Part shown: one piece after another, positions 45,073 through 53,978 of the stretch | How positions within the stretch are numbered: the first letter of the stretch is position 1 | How the letters are laid out: the number at the start of each line of letters is the position of its first letter | DNA from: Porphyra umbilicalis | Lineage: Eukaryota; Rhodophyta; Bangiophyceae; Bangiales; Bangiaceae | Reading direction: 5' to 3' | Assembly: GCA_002049455.2 (NCBI GenBank) | Contig: KV918792.1 | Span: 1 to 64,000, forward strand | Length of the DNA: 64,000 bases | Made by a program: the position numbers and the translations under genes | The notes under the pieces: generated by a model | The model's input: only the letters and a program-made list of their open reading frames with translations | Databases searched by the model: none | Told to the model about the DNA's origin: nothing

Positions 45073-45696
45073 GTGAACGGCAGCGAGCCGCCAGACCAAG
45101 GTCAACTCCTGCCGCAAGACGTGAGCGCGCCGCCGGCTCGCGGCTGTCTGCCGCTATCCGGCGGCAGGTGCGCGCCGCCGCCAGACGGTGTGCCGCCTCA
45201 AGGCGGCGGCCAACCGCGAGGGGGCGAGGGACGGGCGGCGTTGCCGCCGCCGGCTAACCATGTGTTGCCACAAGCCGGCGGCAACCCCACACCTTCCGGG
45301 GCCACCCGCCGAGAAGGCGGTGGCTCGCAGGCGCCGGCGCCAGCCAACGGGCCGTCTGAAGCCGTCGGGGAGTCGGCACCGCCGGCTGCAGATCAACCGC
45401 AAGCCGGCGACGCGCAGCCCTCACCCGCTGAATGCCGGCCACCGGCAGCCACCGTGCACCCCCCGCCCGTCCCGACTTTGAGTCCAGGGGCTCCGGGGGA
45501 GGCGTCGGCGGACAAGCCGGCGGCGGGCCACGACAAACCGGAGGGCCACGACAAGTCGGCGGGCCAGACCAGCCGGCGGACAAGGACAAGCCAGCGGGCC
45601 AGGACAAGCCGGCGGGCAAGGACAAGCCGGCGGGCCAGTACAAGCCGGCGGCAGCGACGGGCACGCCGCCGCCGGTGCACAAGTAGTGGACGTTGA
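45073..45696 (+). CDS. Pro/Gly/Ala-rich leader ORF before the element C Myb gene
   Basis: A 207-codon frame, Pro/Gln/Gly-rich (LPQAGGNPTPSG echoes the array unit), ending just before the Myb frame. Over 45560-45660 an 18-bp repeat reads DKPAGQ in a neighbouring frame. It is probably an N-terminal exon or leader of the Myb protein, like the Pro/Gln-rich repeats upstream of the copy B gene. No splice site can be fixed, so function and true frame are uncertain. Confidence 0.3.
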   Translation: MNGSEPPDQGQLLPQDVSAPPARGCLPLSGGRCAPPPDGVPPQGGGQPRGGEGRAALPPPANHVLPQAGGNPTPSGATRREGGGSQAPAPANGPSEAVGESAPPAADQPQAGDAQPSPAECRPPAATVHPPPVPTLSPGAPGEASADKPAAGHDKPEGHDKSAGQTSRRTRTSQRARTSRRARTSRRASTSRRQRRARRRRCTSSGR

Positions 45697-45742
45697 CGCC
45701 GTCGGCTGTGGCGTTGCTGCGCCGACGTACGCACCCCCACCG

Positions 45743-47230
45743 ATGGGGACTGGGCTGGGGTGGACGGATGAGGAGCGTGTGGCGCTGTGCAAGGCTTACT
45801 CAAGCACGTCACTGGACCCCGTGACGGGGGCGGACCAGAGTGGGTCGACGTTTTGGGCCTCGGTCGTGGCGGCATGGAAGGGGCTGCTGGCGGGGCGCCC
45901 TGGCGTCCGCCAGCGCACTGAGCGCGGCGTGGGGGGGGTGCAGAAGCAGTGGGACAAGATTCGCAAGGGCGTGAACGAGTTTGGCTCCCACTACATGGTG
46001 GTCAAGCGCATGTAGCTGACGGGCAACCCAAGTGACGAGGACATGATCAGCGCAGCGATGGCGCGCTTCTGTGGCGCCAATGTGTACGAGGCGATACGCA
46101 AGGACCGCACGGCGGACAAGGCCAAGGGCAAGGCGACCAAGCGCAAGGCCAAGCAAGCGCACTGCCCGTGGGTCCCGTGCTGGCGGGTGCTGCGGCACGT
46201 CGACAAGTTCAGCGGAACCGCCGGGGCCGCCGCAGCCGACGGCGGCGCCGCCGGTGCCGGAGCAGCCGGCGGCTCTCCCGGCGGCCGCTCGACAAGCGAC
46301 TCTGACGAGGACGGAGAGGACGCGGGTGCTGGCGCCTACCAGTCGCGCCCGCGTGGAGCGAAGGCCGCCAAGCGTGACAAGGCGGCGGGCATCCAGGAGT
46401 CGCGTATGTTCAAGGCGAGCACCGACGCGCTGTCCGCGCTGACGCAAGCAACGTCGGAGCGCACGACCGTGGCTTTTTTTAACTCGGCAGAGATGCGCGA
46501 CACGCCGGAAGCTGTCGCGTCTCGTCGCGCGCATGCTCGCAAGCTAATGGCGGCTGCCGGCTTGGCGCTGTCCCCGCCGGATACTTTGTCGGAGGCGTCT
46601 CCGCCGCCGGCGTCTACAGGAGGTGCGCCTGCGGCAGGGGAGTCTACACCCTCCACACCCGCGCTGACATCATCGTCGACGCCGCGTATGCCGCCGGCGC
46701 CGGAGCCGCCGGCTGGCGCGGCGGTGATGCCGGCATCTACGCCGGCGGCGAGCGCCCCTGGGGGTACGCCGCCGGCGTCTGCGGTCAAGACTAAGACTGC
46801 TACTGTGTCCCCACCGGCGGCCTCGGCCGCCAGCTCTGGTGCACCTGGGGGTGCGCCGCCGGCGTCTGCGGTCAAGACGACGACTGCCACTGTGTCCTCA
46901 CCGGCGCCCTCGGCCGCCGGCTCTGGTGCACCTGGGGGTGCGCCGCCGGCGTCTGCGGTCAAGACGACGACTACTACTGTGTCCTCACCGGCGGCCTCGG
47001 CCGCCGGCTCTGGTGCAGCAAGCCGTGGCCGGCGGTCGCTGTCGACAAAGCAGGCCAAGGCAGCGGCGGCTCTTGCCGCTGGGTCCAAGACACTCGACGA
47101 TGAGAACGATGGCATTTATGTGGTGCCTGTTTTTCCTGTGCGCGACGATGGCGCGGATTGTTCGGAGCACCGGCAAGACGCTGAGGGGGACGACTCGAGT
47201 TATGACGATAGCAATGAAGAGTACCAGTAG
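45743..47230 (+). pseudogene. Myb/SANT-like Harbinger partner gene of element C, one in-frame TAG
   Basis: ATG 45743 starts MGTGLGWTDEERV, aligning with MGSSPGWTDEDRV of copy A. The Myb-like helices follow (FWASVVAAWKGL, VQKQWDKIRKGVNEFGSHYMVVKRM). A TAG at 46013-46015 stands where copies A and B have Gln (CAG), then the same frame continues as LTGNPSDEDMISAAMARF to 47230. The middle keeps the basic KRKAKQAHCPWVPCWRVLR block and the ETPEAVASRRAHARKLMAAAG-like helix. Three 87-bp units (46751, 46838, 46925) encode GGAPPASAVKTTTATVSS repeats. The acidic C-terminus is unlike A and B. Convergent with its transposase, about 410 bp between stops. Confidence 0.85.
46751..47011 (+). repeat. 87-bp coding repeat in the element C Myb gene
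   Basis: Three units starting at 46751, 46838 and 46925 (29 codons each), in frame, Pro/Ala/Ser/Thr-rich with one KT motif per unit. The second and third units are nearly identical. Confidence 0.9.
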
Positions 47231-47261
47231 TGTGTTAGAGTGCGTGTTGGACAGCGACTTC

Positions 47262-47306
47262 AAAGGTGTTTTTTCTCCCCGTTGGGCAGGGTTTTTTTTT
47301 TCCTAC
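47262..47306 (+). terminator. T-tract / hairpin / T-tract after the element C Myb gene
   Basis: AAAGGTGT6, CTCCCCGTTGGGCAGGG, T10, CCTAC, 32 nt past the stop codon. Confidence 0.5.
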
Positions 47307-47590
47307 TTACTTCGTCTTTGCGTTCGACAGAGAGTATCCCTCTCGCCTAGGTCCCAGGTAGCTCACCACGCCAGCAGCGGTAGAGTTCTGCGCGATAGCC
47401 GCAGCGCTGCTCGCCATCACGCCGACTTCGCGCCGATGCTGAGCTGCCGTGCTGTGCCTTTCGCACGCCGCCGCCGTCGGCGCGTCAGTACCAACTGTTC
47501 GTGCGTGGCGGCGGCGGCCTTTGGGCAGGTCTACCTCTCAAAAGGCAGCCAAGGCAGGCTCCACGAAAAACGCTCACGAATACACACAGA

Positions 47591-47632
47591 TGTAAGGAAA
47601 AAAAAACCGCGAGGCGGGAAAAAAAAACCTTT
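47591..47632 (-). terminator. T-tract / hairpin / T-tract after the element C transposase
   Basis: On the gene strand: AAAGGT9, CCCGCCTCGCGG, T9, CCTTACA. The stem is CCGC/GCGG with loop CTC, different bases from the other copies but still paired. Confidence 0.5.
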
Positions 47633-47644
47633 GTTCGTCTCTAG

Positions 47645-49974
47645 TTAAAGGTACGGCTCCAAAATCGTTGCTCTGTCTGCCCATACGTCCTTCGCCAGGT
47701 CATGCCTCAGCTTCAGATGCTCCTCCTCGCTCCGCGTCTCTGCCCAAGCGCCTAACGCTTGCCCAAACGTGCCTACAGGTAACCAGGCTACGTGTGCAAT
47801 GGCGGGCGCAATGGTGGGGGGGGGATCAACGCCCCCCACAAGGCCGTCTCCATTGTCCTGCATTCCCTCAGCACCACCGCCGGCCGCCTGACCGCCGCCG
47901 GCGGCAGTGGCCGCCGCCGCAACTCCCCCAGCACCCTCACCCGCAACCAAATCGCCGCTGGCGGATCCATCACCGCCGGCGTCGGCCGCTCCTCGATTGT
48001 CGCCGCCGGCGTCACCGGCCGCAGCAGCGTGCACAACCCCGAGTACCGCCGCCCCGCCACCGCCGCCGGCCGCCTGACCGCCGGCGGCGCCAGCCGCCGC
48101 TGCAATTCCCCCAGCCCCACCACCCGCAACCAAATCGCTGCCGGCGGATCCATCACCGCCGGCGGCGGCCGCTCCTCCATTGCCGCCGCTGGCGATGCGG
48201 GCGGCGCCGCCGTGCGCACACAGATCGCCCGCCGCCCCTCCGCTGCCGGCCGCCTGACCGCCGGCGGCGCCCGCCACCGCCGCAACTCCCCCAGCCCCCC
48301 CACCCGCAACCAAATCGCCGCCGGCGGATCCATCACCGCCGGCGGCGGCCGCTACTCGATTGTCGCCGCCGGCGTCACCGGCGGCAGCAGCGTTTACACC
48401 CCCGAGTACCGCCGCCCCGCCGCCGCCGCCGGCCGCCTGACCGCCGGCGGCGCCCGCCGCCGCCGCAACTCCCCGAGCTCCCCCACCCGCAACCAAATCG
48501 CCGCCGGCGGATCCATCACCGCCGGCGGCGGCCGCTCCTCCTTTGCCGCCGCCGGCGTTGCCGGCGGCGCCGCCGTGCGCACCCACATCGCCCACCGCCC
48601 CTCCGCCGCCGGCCGCCTGACCGCCGGCGGCGCCCGCCACCGCCGCAACTCCCCCAGCCCCCCAACTCGCAACCAAATCGCCGCCGGCGGATCCATCACC
48701 GCCGGCGGCGGCCGCTACTCAATTGCCGCCGCCGGCGTTGCCGGCGGCGCCGCCGTGCCCACCCGCAGGCCCCGCCGCCCCGCCGCCGCCGGCCGCCTGA
48801 CCGCCGGCGGCCATACGGGTGCGAGACACATACCCGTCGCGTCGCTTCTCGGTGACCATGTTGTGCATGACGGCCACCGCCTTAGTGACGGTGACCATCT
48901 GCTCAACGGTGGAGTACTTGGCAGGGTGCAAAGCCACATGAAAACGTGCCGTAAGCACGGCATACAGTCGTTCGACATCTTTCAGCAGGGCTTCTTGAAG
49001 TCGGTTAAATGTAACCTCTACTTCTGTCGTGGGGTCAGGAAACGGAGAGACGAAAAACGCAAACCGAGGATGAATACCATGCACAAGATAATACAGGAGC
49101 GTGCGGGTCGTGCCGTTAGCAGTGTAGGAAAATGTACGGGGCGGCCATTCTCCGTTCGTAACGGATAAATATAGGGGGGCAACATGCATAACGTTGAGGT
49201 CGTTGTGAGATCCAGGACACCCCACAAATAAATGCCAAATCCAGAGGTCCTCATCACAAACGGTCTCCATCACCACGGAACGCTTCCCGTGACGATTCTG
49301 GTACATGCCAGCGAACGCCTTAGGACAGTTGCGCCACTCCCAGTGGCTGCAGTCAAGGGAGCCCATGCAACCGGGCATCCCGCGCTTAGCATTGCGCGAC
49401 AGAATGCGCTGCAGTTCTTCAGGGGTGGGGGGACGCAAATATGAGGGTCCAAACTCATCCACAATAAAGCGCATCAACTCTCGCACCGACATAGCAATAG
49501 TTGAAGCGGACAGTCGCACATATTCATCAGTCGTGTCCGGCGCCTCCCCATACGCAATGACTCGAAAGCCGCAACCACCTTTTGCAAGGGGTGAGCCTGG
49601 AGCCGGCCAGTCGCATTGATGCGCTGCGCAAAAAAAGGTCGGTCCTTCACGGCATTGTACATACGAAGAAACACGCTGCGCGGCACGCGGAACCGACGCT
49701 CAAAGTCACCCTCGTTGTAGACAGGCGGCTCCCCATTGAGACCAAAATAATCTCTCAGAAAAGCACGCAAACCTGAGCGGAAGTTACGCCGCTTATTCGG
49801 CCGGCGACCCGGCACAGATCCAACATAACGCGGCCGCCGGTGCACCCGAGACCCACGGGCACGCTTCCGCCAATGACGCAACGCGTGTAGGTGTGCCGCA
49901 ACCGCCGAAGCAATTTGTAGGTCCTCCGTATCCTCCAGCATAGCGTCTGCGGACAAATCAAAAGGGTCGTCCAT
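47645..49974 (-). pseudogene. PIF/Harbinger transposase of element C, frameshifted, with long repeat domain
   Basis: ATG at 49974 (MDDPFDLSADAM). The N-terminal half has LRHWRKRARG and FRVPRSVFLRMYNAVKDRPF. Near 49567 one base is missing relative to element E (GCTTTC for GCTTTTC-type) and the frame shifts; the rest is open. DDE motifs: GSLDCSHWEW (near 49345), GCPGSHNDLNVM (near 49205), LLKDVERLYAVL (near 48975). After TEKRRDGYVSRTR comes a Gly/Ala-rich domain of 180/183-bp repeats, in frame, with one TGA at 48719-48721 where sister units have CGA. The C-terminus WAETRSEEEHLKLRHDL matches element E and ends at 47645. Confidence 0.9.
47870..48815 (-). repeat. Alternating 183/180-bp coding repeat in the element C transposase
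   Basis: GGATCCATCACCGCCGGCG markers at 47963, 48146, 48326, 48509 and 48689 give steps of 183, 180, 183 and 180: a higher-order unit of 363 bp made of two unit types. All steps are divisible by three. The gene strand reads GGDGSAGGDLVAGGG and AGGQAAGGGG blocks. Confidence 0.92.
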
Positions 49975-52269
49975 CGCGCGAAGAAGACGGTCGCCACTAC
50001 GGTGGCGGCGGACGGCCGTCGACGACGACGGCGCCGCCCTGACGGTGCCACCTGCACTCGGATCTCCCCAGCACCCCACAGTGAACACACCGCACGGACA
50101 GAGCAGATTTCCTTTCGCCCACCCCCCCGGCAGACCGTTTCAATGCCCCCCGCTGGACCCCCGAAACGGTCGCATCCCGGGGTGGAGGCACGGTCGCCTG
50201 TGGTCGCGTGCTCGATGCGACGGTCCGTAGCAGTCGCGATGCCGTTGCAAACGGTGAGCGCTCGAACGCTCTCCCGCGACACAAAGTGCATGGTTTGTCA
50301 CTGCAGTTTTCTAAAAAGCCGGATGCCACGACACAAGCATTTCGAACGGCGGCCAAAGCAGCGCCAGCCAATGAGAGAGCTGAACAAGATGGGGAGAAGC
50401 GCTCCGACTCCCCAAATCGTGCAGAGAATGGGGGACAAGGGCCTCACCCCCCATTTTCTGCCCGCTGAATCTGTGTGTACTTATATGATTCCGATCAACT
50501 AGATTCGCGTTTTCTCTCTTCGATTTGGGGTGCCCGACGTTGCTGTGGAGCCGTCCCCAACCCCAAGAGCCTAAATGGAGCCACGTGGAGCATTTGGGAG
50601 ACACGTTTCTCACACGTATACACATTCGGACTTGGGGAAGACGTTGTTGGGTGTGCTCTAAGGAAGATGAGGATTTGAGTGAGGGACACGAGAACACATA
50701 TACACCTGGAAGACTGCGGCGCGAGGAGCAATCACTGTTATCGTGACGCGCGCATGCCAGTCGACGGCCACGGCGGCGCAAAGCAATGCACTTGAATGCG
50801 TTGGGAGAGAAGATTCTCAGATGGTCGTGCCACCGGAGATACAACGCAGGACTTCTGGTACGCGCACGCCCATGTCTTCGATGTCTGCAATGTCGCGGAG
50901 AAAGCTACGTCAGAAACGCACTCCGTCAAAAGACTCACGTTAGGCGTGGAGTCCCCATGTTGATTATCATTTGTGCGCGCTTGTCTTCCGTGCATGCTGT
51001 CCCGCCACATTTGTACGGATATCAGCTGTTGACCTCACTGCCGGACACACTCGAACGTGTAGTGGCTGTGTTGGGAGGATTATCTGACCGCGAAGGAGTA
51101 TTGTGTTACCGCTCTTACGCACACAGGGCGGACAAAGTTCTTTGCTTTACCCAGAGGCGGCACATTCAAAACCCGGTGATACAGTTTCGGGTCTGACGTA
51201 CATCAGTCGAGTACACTACCGCCAACGAGAGCAGGCGCAAAGCGGTGACACTCGAGATGCAGGACCTGCCCAACCCTCACAACATCTGCTCATGACCGAA
51301 CCTCTAGGGGAATGACATGTCTGATGTTCATCGTAAAGACTGGTACCATGCGCGTTTTGGACGAGAGACAAGACCGATTAAGAGGCTGTAGGGGCCTGTA
51401 CATCTCTCACATGCCAAACACTGCTGGTTATTGGCATCGCATGAGTTCTGAAAGTGGGAGGTAGCATCCAACCCGTACTCCGAGTCTGCCGAGTGGTATG
51501 GCATTGCTAGTCATAGTAGCGATTGAAAAGCTTCACACACGATGCAGAATGACGCATTGAGGCCATGACCAAGTGCCCCAGGGTCCAACCGATAAGACGA
51601 TGCGCACACAAGCACTGAACGAGCACGTGCGAAGCCCGGATGTGAGCTATTGCCCGTCCTCCTTTGTCTTGGACGTCATCTGTACAGCCATCGAAAGCAC
51701 CATCCTCTGTACGCACGCGTGGTGGGCACCGCATACAGCACCTGGGTGAAAGAAGGCCTCAACCGTTTTCCCCTCAATTGTGTACTTATGTGTCCCAGAG
51801 GGCTGATATGCCCGACGCTGAAAAGACCAACAGAAAAGACCGGTCCAACACTGCGCCATCGACCCATTTCTACGCCAGCTCGAGTCAGCTCGCCACAGCT
51901 GTGGACGAGCTGTACAGCTCGTATGCACAACGTTGCTGCTCTGTTGTTGCGTTTTGTGACCACCCGCCTACGCAGCACTCTTCGCGACGCGCCATCGCGC
52001 CTGGCAGACAGCTTGTTGTGAGTGTGGAGGCCCTTTGCGGTCATAGCGTATCGGGGCGGAGTGCCTAGTGCGTGTCGTGCTGCGAGCTTGCCTGTAAGCG
52101 GTGAGATGGGACCGAACATCTGTCCGCTGCGTTCTTTGCAGTGCGCTTGCTACTGGTAGTCCCGGACACCGTCGTCGGCGTTTTGTTGCGTTCCGGTTGC
52201 TGCTCCTTTCCTGTGGTCCTCTGCTGATTATTGTTTTTGGTACCCATCGCTGGGCGGAGTAGTGGTGCC
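49975..52269. other. Spacer between element C and the PIF1-like gene
   Basis: From about 50290 composition is more balanced. Only short ORFs, none with a motif. The right terminus of element C should lie in 50.0-50.5 kb, but I could not identify terminal inverted repeats. Confidence 0.5.
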
Positions 52270-53857
52270 ATGGAGCACGTTTTGGACGCGGCACAGGAGC
52301 GGGCCATGTCTATGTTTGAGTCTGGGCTTAATGTCGCCCTGTTGGGCCGTGCGGGCAGTGAGAAGAGCGTGGTTCTCCGAGAGATGGTCCGCCGTGCCGT
52401 GGGACGTTGGGGTGTGGCGGGGGCTGTCGCAGTTACTGCACTGTCTGGGAGTGCCGCTGTGAGTGTCGGAGGGCAGACCGTCCACAGCCTGTTTGGGTGG
52501 GACGTGCGTCCCATGAGCAAGCAAGATGCTTTGGAGCTCGTTCGGAACAGGCCTCGCATGTTCGACAAACTCAACCGCATTCGTGTGCTATTCGTAGACG
52601 TGGCGCCTACTATGTCCGCGTCACTTTTCTCAGAGATGGCGCACGTGATGCGTCACGTCGCGCCGGCAAACCTGCAGGGCCTCCCCTTTGGAGACTGCCA
52701 ACTCATCTGTACGTTCATTTTCCTGCTGATGCTTTGTTCACGACTGCGCTGCAAGCCTGGTGTGTACAATCGTCGGACGCTACTACCCCCTTTTCTCTGC
52801 CTGCCGTGCGCCTTGGCTGACTGCTCTGGATGGAACATTATGGTCTGCTGCCGTCAGCTGTTTCATTTTCATTGCATGCATGGCTCCTGTCTATTTTCCC
52901 ACAGGTGCCGGTGACGTGCTGCAGGCAGGTCCGGTGAAGGTGACCGACCGCACCTCCGAGAGTTGGGTGTTTTCGTGCCCGGATTGGAGATTGGCCTTGC
53001 ATGGCCAGCACGGACGCGTGGCGTGCATCACTGTCGGCCACCGATAACAGAACGACAGCGAGTTCCAGGCGTTGCTGGACAGGGTGAGGTGGGGCAGGCA
53101 GTCTTTAGCCGACGTGGCCACGATAAACGAGACCTGGGACACGTTTGTTCCTCCTGCGGGCGTCTATGAGGCGGACGTGACCAAGCTCAGGATTTTGAAG
53201 GTGGCCGTGGCGGACATCAACCAGAGTCGGCTCGACGCCATCAACGAGCCTCTCTTCACGTTCCCAGCGGACGTAGTCGTGGTCACAACCGACGCGGTCG
53301 CCAGGCGGCAAGCGCTGAAAGATCTCGGCGACTTTATCGACAATAACTTCGCCGCCAAGATGTCGAGCCCCGTCATCTTCACGCGTAGGGTCGGGCGCTT
53401 CCCGACGAGGACGCGCGGGCACATCGTCGGGTTCGAGAACGCGGATGTTGAGTTGGGGAGCAACGGCAACCAAGCGCTGGCGCGCGTGGTGTGCGAGGTG
53501 GAGGGCGAGAGGGTGGAGGTTGTACGCGAGCGCTTTTCCGTATACGACTCTTGCGGCGCGGAGCTCGTGTTTTGCTATCAGATGCCTTTGCTGCTCGGGT
53601 GGGCGCTCACCGTGCACAGAGCGCAGGGCATGACCCTGGATGCCATGGAGTTGGACTTTGGCAAGGACACGTGGGCAACGTGCGGCTTGGTTTATTCGGC
53701 GCTGTCGCGCTGCCGCACCTTGGCCGGGCTGCGGGTGACGGGCCTGACTTCCGGGCTGGTGCAGGTCAGCAGTATGGCGCGCAAGTACATGGCTAAGGAG
53801 CTCATGGCCGTCGCCAGGCTCGACTCCAACGCGGCAGTGTGGGCGCCCAAGGTCTAG
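52270..53857 (+). pseudogene. PIF1-like helicase, one intron, damaged ATPase motifs
   Basis: ATG at 52270 in a good context (GCCATGG). Exon 1 is 52270-52708, intron 52709-52904 (GTACGT...CCCACAG, 196 nt), exon 2 52905-53857. Joining at the intron gives LICAGDVLQAGPV, matching the PIF1 LI..GDFFQLPPV motif, which fixes the splice. Walker A is GRAGSEKS (usual GxAGTGKS) and Walker B is VLFVDVA (usual DE), so two catalytic positions differ. A TAA at 53045-53047 sits between R and Q of the family's RQ..D..F motif. The C-terminal half is well kept: PLLLGWALTVHRAQGMTLD and GLVYSALSRCR. Reading past the TAA gives about 463 residues. It is either a decayed host PIF1 gene or a transposon helicase; no Rep domain is seen. 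Confidence 0.85.
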
Positions 53858-53978
53858 AACGAACCGTCTTGTTTCCTCTTTTTCTCGTTTATCGGTTTAC
53901 GTTGATAGTGGGGGAGTCGTCGCTCATTGCACGCTGCTTGTATTCACGAAAGAGTGGCACACAAGATGGACAAGGCAA
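53858..53978. other. Short convergent spacer
   Basis: About 120 bp between the PIF1-like stop and the 3' end of the minus-strand transposase. Pyrimidine-rich at first, no clear AATAAA. Confidence 0.4.

Noticed and set aside
52270-53857. Helitron
   Set aside because: Only a PIF1-like helicase is present; no Rep (HUH) domain or Helitron terminus was found nearby.
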